Below the pieces are notes generated by a model. That model was not told the origin of the DNA. It made no database searches and saw nothing but the letters and a program-made list of their open reading frames with translations. From assembly GCA_933228895.1 (NCBI GenBank), contig OW121852.1, forward strand, positions 61,484,872 through 61,548,871: a stretch of 64,000 nucleotides of DNA, written 5' to 3'. This DNA comes from Platycnemis pennipes (Eukaryota > Arthropoda > Insecta > Odonata > Platycnemididae). The translations under genes and the position numbers were made by a program. Shown here piece after piece: positions 56,701 through 64,000 of this stretch; within the stretch, counting starts at the first letter, position 1, and each line of letters starts with the position of its first letter.

Positions 56701-59700
56701 CCCCTCTTGTCCTGCTTATCTCTCCTCCCATTGTCCATTCAGTTGAGACAAGGTTAGGGGTATATGTGTGGTATCCCGTCAAAAAGGGAGTATAAGGTCA
56801 CCCATCTTTTTTACATGGATGACCGGAAGCTTTATGCTTCAAGCGCAAAAGACCTGTACTTGGCGTTGGACACTGTACACAGATACAGTGAGGATATAGG
56901 GGTGGAATTCAGATTGGACAAGTGCACAACCATCCATCTGGCGAAGGGAAAGATTTCAGAAGACCAGGAAGACGTGCAGCTCATTGACGGAAAAGCTATT
57001 TGCCATCTTGATGATGATGAAGCATACGAATATCTCAGCGTCCCCCAGCACCGGATGCAGGAGGTGCAAGCAGTGAAGGAAAGGCTTAGAGCCAAATACA
57101 GGCAGACTCTCAGACGAATCTGGAGCTCTGACCTATCAGGCTAGAACAAGGTTCTTGCAACCAACACCTTCGCGGTTCCACCACTGCTTTACTCCTTCGG
57201 TTTCATCTAGTGGAATGTCAACGAGCTGTAAAACCTCGACAGGGGAACGAGGAAGATGATGACCATCTATCGTAGTCTTCATCTGAAGTCTTCCGTCGCC
57301 AGATTGTATCTCCTGAGAAAGCTAGGTGGTAGAGGGCTGATAAGCCTGGAGTGCCCTCATGACAGAGTAGTCCTCAAATTTGCATGCCACGTGCTCCACA
57401 GCACGGACCCCCTTATGCTGCTGGTAAAGAATCAGGAGTGTAAACCAATTTTTAAGGCTTTGAATCTCCTTCCTTTACCACGTATATATTTATTTCTAAC
57501 TATCATGTATGTGAAGAATAATATTGTTAAATGTGATGTGAACAGTGTATTCCACCAACACTACACAAGGACAAAAAATGACATCCATTTCAATTATGTG
57601 CGTACAAAAGCTGCTAAAATTGGACCCAAAGAAATGGGCATAAAATTGTTCAATAATTTACCACTGTGTGTAAAAGAAATTAAGAGCATCAATGCTTTTA
57701 AATCAGAACTAAAAAGGTACTTGCTAAATAATTTGTTCTATTCTATTGAGGAATACCTCAGTGACCTGCGTGTTAAAACCTTTAATTGTGTATTATATAT
57801 GTATATATTTATGAATATGGCATGCCCTATATCTTTTATATCAATGAAACATCTTTGGGCATATAAAGACAATAATGATAATATTCTTTATTAATTTTAT
57901 TTGCATGTATAATGTTACAGTAACATGTAATAATTTGTGACTTTTGTGTTCTTTAGCTTGATATTTAAGTTGGACTGTTATGCATTTATTTGTGACAGGG
58001 AATACAGTTCGACTCCTGAAGTCTAAGCGTGAGAAGGGAAAAGGGAAACTTGGAGGGGCTCCTCTTGATCTTCCAAAAGTGAGAAGAAACCCTCTTGTGG
58101 AAATCATTCCCATAAACACTGGATGTCTCAACCAGTGCACATACTGCAAGACAAAGCATGCCCGTGGGGAATTAGGAAGTTATCCACCTGGTAAAGTAGC
58201 AATATATGCTCTGTGTTGTGGTTTTGTGATTCATATTAGGATTAGTAAGCAGGGTAAAGACTTGATTGTTGTTTGTCATCTTTTTAATTTTGTAATTTGC
58301 TGCCTTAATCATCATCGCCACTCATCAATCATAAAATTAGTAGGAAAATATTGATATGTAGATATGATACTCCGGCATGGTGCAATTTTCTAAAAATAAC
58401 CCAGATTGGTCATTATTATTCAAACTGAGCAAGTACTGTTATATTAGAATGATTTGAACAGCATTGATAAACTGAGCTACAGCATCAAGTCTCGGTATTC
58501 AGTCTGATTGTTGGTCTGGTGTGTTAGGGTGGAGCTTACCATGTGCCAAGCCCAGCTGTGTGAGAGATAAATTTAAGGGGTAATTAAGAGAACAGGTTCC
58601 ATACCTCTACTGCCTGTGGTTTCCAAGAGATAAGAGAGGATGGCATCCAGAAAATTACTGGAACTAAATATTTAAAAACATACTGTTCAGACATTGCCAC
58701 CTCTGGCAATGGAAATTCTTGAAAAAAATAATATCGAGAAATTGGTTATAAGTTGCGGAAGCCTTCTAAGAAAATCGAAAATCTGGTCTAAATTTTAGAA
58801 TTTATTGATTCCATCATCAGAATTAGTCATTATACAATGCTCAGTTCAATAAAACTAGTTGTACAAACATAGAATTTATAGCAGGAAGCCAATATAAATG
58901 AGAGCATGAGTGGTGATTACACAAAATATAAGTGTTGTCTATGTTATCTTTACTTGTTTATCAGGAAACCTTTTAGGCAAACCGATTTACATCACAACAA
59001 AAAATGGTAATTCAAATTACAAAAATGCTCATAAAAAGTACTAGAAGTATTATCAATGCTTTTACAGTAGAGGCTCGGATATACCACCCTCTTATATTTG
59101 ACGACCTCATTTATACACCATTTTTTTTGGTCCGGTAAATAAGACCCCATGTATTTAAACTTCTGAAAGTTTTAATTTGTACGACGAACTCCATTATAAA
59201 CCATTTTTTTCCAGTCCTTTGGTAGGAAAGTCATCACTTAAACGAATTTTCAGTGACTGACGTACAGAAAGACATCTAATTTGAGTTTTTGTCAACGACT
59301 ATTATCAGTCTCGTATTTTTACTTATGCCCCATTGCAATTATTCGACATAACATAATTATTAAGCTAGAGGCAATAAGTGTCCTTTATCCTTTCGGTGAT
59401 GCTGAAGTGTTCACTGAAGAAATGTTTTCCTCTTGCCAGTTGATTGACAATGTCCACGTAGGAACCCTCGGGTTTTTTAAAGTTACATCAACAGTTTAAC
59501 CATTCAGTTGGTATGTCATATAGGGATGGTTGGATCAGATCTGTCGGATCCAAAGATCTTCATTGTATCTTCAAGCATATCTTTCATTTTACTCCGTTCC
59601 GGATTCGGACCCAAAGACAACGAGTAAAATCGGATCCAGATCATAGATTTTAAATTTTCGTGGCTTAGCAATCGAAGTTCTCCATGAATGGAATGTAGGT

Positions 59701-62700
59701 GTGGTAGATATTGACAAGAAGTTATATCACTCAGGTCACGAAATTAGGTGTAAATTTTTCCATGCAACTAGAAGCAAAATAAATAAATATGACGCTTTTC
59801 ATCATTACCCGGGTATTGCGAGAAAAAAAATGCAGGATGTCATGCGGGTAGCCTAACATTCGCCGGCATCACATGGACAATGAGAGCTGCACAAAGTTCG
59901 ATCCCTATCAGTTTCATTTTTTCTTTCAGTCATTTCATCGAAAATGTTATCATCCTCAATTTCAAATCCTTACATCTGAATTCTCACATTTTTATACTTA
60001 TATTGTTTAAATTAGATTTACAATGTATCACTAGAGATCCGTGATATTCGCGAGACGTGATATCGCGAAATAACACGAAATACAGCGAAATCGGAAAATA
60101 AAACGAAATTTTGCCTTTTTCGTGAATTTTACGTGAATTAGCGAAAAAATCACAGTCATAATCGATTAAAGCTAAGCCTTCATTGTTTAACGCTGATGAC
60201 GTTCATTCGCTCTATCTCATTACGATTCAAAGGTCAATTGGCTTGTTTTGTCTCGCGCATATCGCATTCACGTAATATCGCGCACTGCGGTGATGTCTCC
60301 GCCGGAATTTTCCGTTAATTAAATCACCGCCTCTTTCTTCGATTCACATTTATCAATCCTGAAATTCTCGGAAATATCTAGAATGATGCGCTTTCTCTCC
60401 TGAACAATTAGATATTCTGAATCAATAATGTGCTGAACACGGCCGCGGAAGAGCGGAAATATAAGCTCACGCACCCGGCACGTGTCAATGCCGAGCAGTA
60501 ATTCCAGTGACTCACAGCGATGCAGTAGAGAGCGTAATTGGATAACTTGTTGCAGGAAAACCTTTAGTGTGGGCCTAATGTAACAATTTTGTAGACGTAA
60601 ACACGGCCGCTGGCCGGGAACGGAAGTGCTAGCAGTTGAGGCAAGGGGGGAAGTAACAGAAAAGATAGGAGGAGAGGGGGTGCTACTTATTAGCGGTAGA
60701 TCGTTGGATATTCGGCGCTCCACTGAGCTTCAATGCAAAAAAAAATCATTTTGACGCACCCCCAGTTCAAGTTTCTTTGTTTCCAATTGTGTTTAGTTAT
60801 GCATGCTTCTTCCACTGCTTTTCTTGTTATGTAAAATGCTTAAAAGCATAAGCATTCACAAAATGTGTACCAAAAATAATAAAACGCCTAGAAATGCACA
60901 AAAATTGTAACATTATAATAACACCGCCAAGATTTTCTATAACACCGAAATCACATAGTTTTAAAATGAATTTTAACAAAAAATAAAACCACTTTCACGG
61001 ACCTCTATGTATCACTCAAAAATTAGGGATGGTCGGGTCAGATATAAAGATCCAAGGATTTTTCATTTTATTCGCTACTGAAATACAATTCAAAGACAGT
61101 ATAAATTTGGATTCCGAAAGGAGATTTTTAAATTTCGCAGCTTAGTGAATTATGCACCCCGGGAATGGAATGTAGGTACGGTAGATTCTGACAAGGAGAG
61201 GATTGTAACTCCGGTCACATAATGATATGAAATTTTTTTCTGTACCACTAGAGCAAAATAAAGAAATACATATCTTGGCTTTTTTCTCCACAGTCGGGAT
61301 GCGCAGGAAAAAAAAGCAGAATGTCACGTGGGTTGCCTACATTTGCCAGACTCGCATGAATCGATGATAGCATAGTTGTTAAAAATGAGAGCTAGTGTAC
61401 TGCCGATCGCGAGGTCGTTCCTTAACACTGCCTAGGAATACATTCCATGCTGTATTAATGTGACAAATTCTGATGATGGAATCAATAAATTCTAAAATTT
61501 AGACCAGATGTTAATTTTCGATTTTCTTAGAAGGCGTCCGCAACTTATAACCAATTTCTCAATATTATTTTTTTCAAGAATTTCCATCCTTACTTGACTA
61601 TCCGTATATACTAGAACATGAGTATTTGCGACTGTGTTCTTGCTTTGATTTTTTTATTGAAGTCCATAAGTTTGGTTTTCCTTAAAAGTTAATGGTAAAA
61701 GAAGTATTTCTTAATTTTATATGAAACTTTTAGCCTTTAGATAATAATCAAAAGATATCGAAATTCATCTCTCTCTTTCTCTATTGTAACTTGTGTGTGT
61801 CTTTGTTTAGAGGAAATTGTTGCTCGTGCTGAGCAGTGCTTTGAGGAAGGAGTGCGGGAGCTATGGTTGACATCGGAGGACACCGGTGCCTATGGACGAG
61901 ATATCGGGGCGAGCCTACCTGATCTGCTCCATAGACTTGCTGAAATCATTCCTGAAGGCTGCATGATGCGAGTTGGAATGACTAATCCACCTTACATACT
62001 TGAGCACTTAAAGGTATGTGTATACTAAATGCATGTGTATTCTTACAAAAACAATGGAATATTTTCTGATTGTTAAATTAGCCATAGCCTTTAAGTTTAG
62101 GGTGTCCAGTCAGTTAGGAATAAAGAATAAGCAGCAATCCTATTGGGCTCTATTATCGGATGAAAATATACAGGAATTTCCCATCTGAGCAGTATGTTTT
62201 TTAAGTCAAAAGAAAGTCATGTTCATCGTACATATATATTTTACCCTGTGTGATGGCACAAGGGTGTGTGGCAGGAGGTGGTAGGTCAATATGTGAAGTT
62301 GAGTTTAGCTGGGGGGAACCAAAAAGAAACAATTGTCAATTAATAATGAAGTATGGTGTCTAATGTGTTTGAAAGAGTTGCTATTTGTTTTCATGTCATG
62401 TGCTGTGCGTGAGAAAAATAAATTTGTGTTTTATGGCCTGACAATTGAACTCGTAATTTGTTAATTCTCTCTATCCTACTGTGTGGGGGTAGAAATATGT
62501 CTGCAGATCAGATTCAAATTTGTGTGATTTGAATTTTTCAAATAACTTGATTTTCCTGAAAACTAAATGGTTCTCGTCTCTAAGGTTACCCAACCAAGCT
62601 CTTCCAGTTGCTGAGTGACACTTACTGTTCATAAGAGTTCATGACTAAATGTGCTGCTTTTCTTTTAATCTTGTTTAGTCCCCAAATTAAATCTTTCTTC

Positions 62701-63911
62701 ATTGAATCCCAAATTCATGATGCACACTCCAGGTGAGGCCTTAAAAGTGCAAAATAACTTTTTTCTTTTACTTGTCCATTTGAACACTTTGTCACAGTTT
62801 GTTTGATAAATCCCAGTCTCTTCAAAGCTGTGCCGTAAACATTTCGAAATTGTTTTTCCAGTGATATTTAACCTCACACACCATCCTTATAACTACTCCT
62901 ATTTTATAATATTGAAGTTGTTTCAATCTTCCTTGCCAGCAGTGTATTATGTTGCTTTTTTGTAGATTTGAGGATCTTCCATATTATTTTTGTGGTCCAA
63001 CTGTATTTCAAGTCGATGGAGGCTCATATTTTGATGAATTAATTATGGTTATTGTTTTACTGGTGAAGGTAGTTTGAAATGGACATTTAATTCTATCGAT
63101 ACCATTACATTTCACACTATGTCCCTCTTCATCCCCTCAAACCTCCTACCATCCATCATTTTATCTAAACTACCCATTATTTTCCTCTTTCTTCCCCACT
63201 TACCGTACATTCAACTCTAAATCTTATCTTTCAAAACACCATCACCCATTATTACCTTCTCCTTCTACACATTCTGCATTCTCCTAATTTCCTCAAAGAA
63301 ATTTCTACCCTCTTCTATAACTCTTGCACTTAATCGTTCTTCCCCTTTCAACCTCTTTTACTTTCTGCATCCTTCTCCACACCCACATTTCAAAAGCCCT
63401 TAGTTTATTTTCATCTTCTTTCATTGAACCCCTTTTTTCTGCACCATTTGGCGAACCATTCATATTAGCCTGACTTTTTTGAAACTCTAGTGTGTTATTC
63501 TGTCTAAAACTATACATACTACTTGATGTTCATTCATATTAACCCATTAGCTTACAAAGATGATTTTTTTGAGTGATGTTTTAATAGTGTTATTATAGCA
63601 TTGCATATAATAATTATTGATATTTATCAACATATGACTTTGTAAAAAATAAATAGATACTTTTGAGGGTAAGAATTTAGAAAAAATGGTAAGTCAATGG
63701 GTTAATTTGGTTTTATTATAGGACTAAAAATTAATTTTATAAACGATTATCTGTTGTTATCTTAGGAAATGGCAGTAGTTCTGTCTCATCCCAGAGTATA
63801 CAGCTTCCTACATATTCCTGTTCAATCTGGCAGTGACAGTGTTTTAGCAGACATGAAGCGAGAATACTGTAGAGCTGACTTTGAAAATGTAGTGGACTTC
63901 TTGAAAGAGAG
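47441..63911 (+). CDS. CDKAL1: CDKAL1 gene, first six coding exons (3' end outside window)
   Basis: Threonylcarbamoyladenosine tRNA methylthiotransferase (MtaB/CDKAL1 family): a radical-SAM enzyme with two iron-sulphur clusters that converts t6A37 to ms2t6A37 in tRNA-Lys(UUU); the animal protein is ER-anchored. The join is 47441-47705, 47807-47879, 48037-48194, 57999-58190, 61811-62013 and 63766-63911: 1037 nt, about 345 residues. The UPF0004 domain cysteines are in [25 protein letters not shown] and LAGCVPQ. The radical-SAM CxxxCxxC is in [30 protein letters not shown] and [12 protein letters not shown] follow. The remaining radical-SAM, TRAM and membrane-anchor parts lie beyond the window. 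Phases agree at each junction. Confidence 0.95.
47807..47879 (+). CDS. CDKAL1: CDKAL1 exon 2
   Basis: Reads [20 protein letters not shown] then EDHFR, with the second UPF0004 cysteine in NSCTVK. The acceptor is GTCATAG ending at 47806 and the donor GTAAGT at 47880. Only 101 bp separate it from exon 1. Confidence 0.93.
48037..48194 (+). CDS. CDKAL1: CDKAL1 exon 3
   Basis: Reads [20 protein letters not shown] with the third cluster cysteine, then [20 protein letters not shown] and [12 protein letters not shown]. Nearly identical in order to the human protein. The acceptor is TTCATAG ending at 48036 and the donor GTAAAA at 48195. Confidence 0.94.
48531..48742. mobile_element. Short MITE rich in CCAGCTGG
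   Basis: GATAGCAAGCCAGCTGGATT on the left and AACTAGCTTTGCTATC on the right are imperfect inverted repeats over about 210 bp. Between them the motif AATCCAGCTGG or its complement recurs many times. Non-coding. Confidence 0.6.
49340..50070 (+). mobile_element. LINE, 5'-truncated, with intact C-terminal ORF
   Basis: The ORF 49348-49848 has no stop for 166 codons: [20 protein letters not shown], then [56 protein letters not shown] and [12 protein letters not shown]. This is the C-terminal part of a non-LTR reverse transcriptase. The 3' UTR ends in CCCCTGCCACACACCCTTGT, then GGTGGCTTGCAGGGTAT and GTAGATGTAGATG. It is probably a fairly recent 5'-truncated insertion. Confidence 0.85.
50236..50548. 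mobile_element. Small MITE with GGGTCA termini
   Basis: GGGTCAATCCATAGGTAGTGG and the inverse of GGGTCAATCGATATGAAGTG form the ends of a 313-bp element. AATA flanks both sides (50232-50235, 50549-50552), fitting a 4-bp target duplication. A second inner inverted pair centres on CCATTTATTACGAATA. The ends resemble those of the foldback element at 25211. Confidence 0.75.
51702..53005. mobile_element. Tc1/mariner-like MITE (TA target) with internal tandem array
   Basis: TA at 51700-51701 and 53006-53007 flank termini CCCTAAGAAAAAAATACTAT and the inverse of CCCTTAGAAAAAAATACTAT; the inverted repeat continues for about 45 bp. The left third is a tandem array. No transposase, so it is non-autonomous. 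Confidence 0.8.
51740..52070. repeat. 21-bp tandem array with higher-order repeat
   Basis: The unit TATAATCACTATAGAAATTTC repeats in runs of three or more, alternating with a longer unit built on GGGTATAGTTCTATAGTCC. The combined block of about 100 bp appears twice. It is not a CRISPR array: there are no unique spacers and the units are contiguous. Confidence 0.9.
53930..55110 (-). mobile_element. LINE reverse transcriptase remnant, split by a SINE
   Basis: On the minus strand: [27 protein letters not shown], then after the [72 protein letters not shown] and DLLHHPLG. This is a non-LTR reverse transcriptase palm and thumb region. Frameshifts are present and the catalytic YADD box is not preserved. 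Confidence 0.75.
54744..54993 (+). mobile_element. tRNA-derived SINE with 11-bp target duplication
   Basis: ATAGGGACAAT occurs at 54733-54743 and again at 54994-55004, exactly flanking a 250-bp insert. The insert starts with a tRNA-like head: GGTGACCTAGTGGGTAGAGC, then the B box TGGGTTCAAATGG. Removing the insert rejoins the LINE reading IVPT with QIIEM, confirming the boundaries. Confidence 0.85.
55115..57427 (+). mobile_element. R4/Dong-like (R2-group) LINE, degenerate
   Basis: Blocks in order: [20 protein letters not shown] with [11 protein letters not shown] (N-terminal region, 55320-55420), [20 protein letters not shown] and [20 protein letters not shown] (about 56280-56440), [28 protein letters not shown], then [20 protein letters not shown] with the YMDD catalytic box. 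[14 protein letters not shown] follows and the sequence runs to about 57427. Such LINEs usually carry a C-terminal restriction-like endonuclease, which is absent here. Frameshifts and stops occur throughout. Confidence 0.75.
56025..56070. repeat. Perfect hairpin, 21-bp arms, 4-nt loop
   Basis: CTATCCACCTCGTGCTGCTT plus A, loop TTCT, then the exact reverse complement. It sits inside the R4/Dong-like LINE and disrupts its reading frame. Confidence 0.92.
57428..57900 (+). mobile_element. CR1/Jockey-like LINE 3' end
   Basis: Continues an open frame with a different LINE type: [60 protein letters not shown] and [17 protein letters not shown]. It is homologous to the tails at 18850-19475 and 2180-2640. 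It abuts the R4/Dong-like element in the same orientation. Confidence 0.75.
57999..58190 (+). CDS. CDKAL1: CDKAL1 exon 4: radical-SAM cluster motif
   Basis: Contains [20 protein letters not shown], then [20 protein letters not shown] with the CxxxCxxC that binds the SAM-cleaving [4Fe-4S] cluster. The acceptor is GTGACAG ending at 57998 and the donor GTAAAG at 58191; one base carries over. Confidence 0.95.
59521..61455. mobile_element. hAT-type non-autonomous element, copy 2 (right end lost)
   Basis: Begins TAGGGATGGTTGGATCAGAT and follows copy 1 (21152-23399) block for block, including the second internal terminus near 61025 and the end CTTAACACTGCCTAGGAATAC. It stops at about 61455, where copy 1 continues. 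It contains the separate 60032-61009 insertion. Confidence 0.75.
60032..61009. mobile_element. hAT-type insertion with perfect 8-bp target duplication
   Basis: TGTATCAC at 60024-60031 and 61010-61017 flank termini TAGAGATCCGTGA and the inverse of TAGAGGTCCGTGA. Copy 1 of the host element carries the uninterrupted site at 21646-21653. The left end has repeated CGCGA/CGAAAT motifs. A 134-codon minus-strand ORF at 60319-60723 has no recognised domain. Confidence 0.9.
61811..62013 (+). CDS. CDKAL1: CDKAL1 exon 5
   Basis: Encodes [40 protein letters not shown], then [20 protein letters not shown], all strongly conserved with human CDKAL1 inside the radical-SAM barrel. The acceptor is GTTTAG ending at 61810 and the donor GTATGT at 62014. 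Confidence 0.95.
62240..62900 (-). mobile_element. LINE remnant, same family as 49340-50070
   Basis: On the minus strand: [20 protein letters not shown], then [15 protein letters not shown] and [20 protein letters not shown], like the ORF at 49348. Lower down, at 62290-62252, it has the CCTGCCACACACCCTTGTGC tail. Stops and deletions are present. Confidence 0.7.
63110..63510 (-). mobile_element. RTE-like LINE C-terminal remnant
   Basis: On the minus strand: [20 protein letters not shown], then [13 protein letters not shown] and [20 protein letters not shown] with GMKRDIV. This matches the layout of the element at 23545-24130 (FKMWC RRMMKIKW, ILRHDGLMK). Confidence 0.65.
63766..63911 (+). CDS. 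CDKAL1: CDKAL1 exon 6
   Basis: Encodes [40 protein letters not shown] and NVVDFLKE. The HIPVQSGSD and MKREY motifs are typical of the family. The acceptor is TCTTAG ending at 63765 and the donor GTAGTA at 63912 is weaker than the others. Two bases carry over to the next exon, which lies beyond the window. Confidence 0.93.
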
Positions 63912-64000
63912 GTAGTATTAAAACTGGTCTCATTAAACTTTTTCTAATTTCAATTTATTTAATTATTGCAGTGATGGCATTCCACTTAGTGATTACCTAG

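Larger units (their letters stand above)
48195..57998 (+). other. CDKAL1: CDKAL1 intron (9.8 kb), transposon-filled
   Basis: Holds, in order, a CCAGCTGG-rich MITE, a LINE 3' end, a small MITE, an inverted-repeat element with a nested TA-flanked MITE, an antisense LINE split by a SINE, an R4/Dong-like LINE and another LINE tail. The stretch 48780-49340 is not recognised, although 49254-49312 is partly repeated at 52330-52385. Confidence 0.75.
58709..61587. repeat. Inverted repeat pair (~120 bp arms) enclosing nested elements
   Basis: The segment 58709-58829 (for example GAAATTGGTTATAAGTTGCG) is the reverse complement of about 61460-61587 with few changes. The arms begin at GGAAATTCTTGAAAAAAAT. 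They could be the ends of a larger element or two inserts of one repeat. Confidence 0.7.
58191..61810 (+). other. CDKAL1: CDKAL1 intron (3.6 kb)
   Basis: Mostly a nested insertion bounded by inverted repeats (58709-61587), containing a hAT-type copy and a second hAT-type insertion. A pogo-like TA-CAGTAGAGGCTCGGATA terminus sits at 59063. The edges, 58191-58700 and 61590-61810, hold nothing recognised. Confidence 0.75.
62014..63765 (+). other. CDKAL1: CDKAL1 intron (1.75 kb)
   Basis: Contains two antisense LINE remnants (62240-62900 and 63110-63510). The remaining sequence shows no gene. Confidence 0.75.

Noticed and set aside
60319..60723. Host protein gene of 134 codons
   Set aside because: It lies wholly inside a hAT-type insertion with perfect target duplications and shows no known domain.
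63972..64000. Next CDKAL1 exon starting after TTGCAG at 63966-63971
   Set aside because: The translation (DGIPLSDYL) does not match the expected VPGxTIATDIICGFP sequence, so the real exon is probably beyond the window.

Overview
The window is arthropod nuclear DNA, most likely from an insect with a large, repeat-rich genome. It is AT-rich, has short exons with GT-AG junctions separated by introns of up to 14 kb, and most of the intronic DNA is transposon debris. The species cannot be named from sequence alone. Gene identities below come from recognising protein motifs and rRNA-complementary guides by eye; no database search was run.

Three genes can be supported. (1) GPATCH1, + strand, 1685-41730: the last eight coding exons of a G-patch spliceosome-associated protein. 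Its 5' exons lie upstream of the window. (2) A non-coding snoRNA host gene, - strand, about 46923 down to about 45017. It has seven short exons and six introns, and every intron holds one box C/D-like snoRNA. Guides match the 5' end of 18S rRNA (U27 type), 28S domain V (U31 type, two copies), the 28S peptidyl-transferase region (snR38 type) and the 18S segment before the 530 loop (SNORD11 type, two copies). The guide set resembles the UHG/dUHG host genes. (3) CDKAL1, + strand, from ATG 47441 past the right edge: six coding exons of the radical-SAM tRNA methylthiotransferase, with all six Fe-S cysteines. Its 3' exons lie downstream. The host gene and CDKAL1 are divergently transcribed across about 0.5 kb.

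The rest is mobile DNA, much of it nested. GPATCH1 introns contain a CR1/Jockey-like LINE, a pogo/Tigger remnant split by another element, a piggyBac-type element with TTAA duplications, several hAT-type elements with 8-bp duplications, an RTE-like LINE, tRNA-derived SINEs, a long foldback element, a 3-kb inverted-repeat element inside a 5-kb hAT-type element, Helitron helicase fragments and a decayed hAT-like transposase. The 9.8-kb CDKAL1 intron contains LINE 3' ends, a TA-flanked MITE with a 21-bp tandem array nested inside another inverted-repeat element, a LINE broken by a SINE with an 11-bp duplication, and an R4/Dong-like LINE.

The most interesting region is the snoRNA host gene. All six snoRNAs sit about 64-75 nt from their 3' splice site. 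The U27- and U31-type members carry a box C change (UGAUUA) matched by a box D change (AUGA), which swaps the kink-turn G-C pair for U-A.
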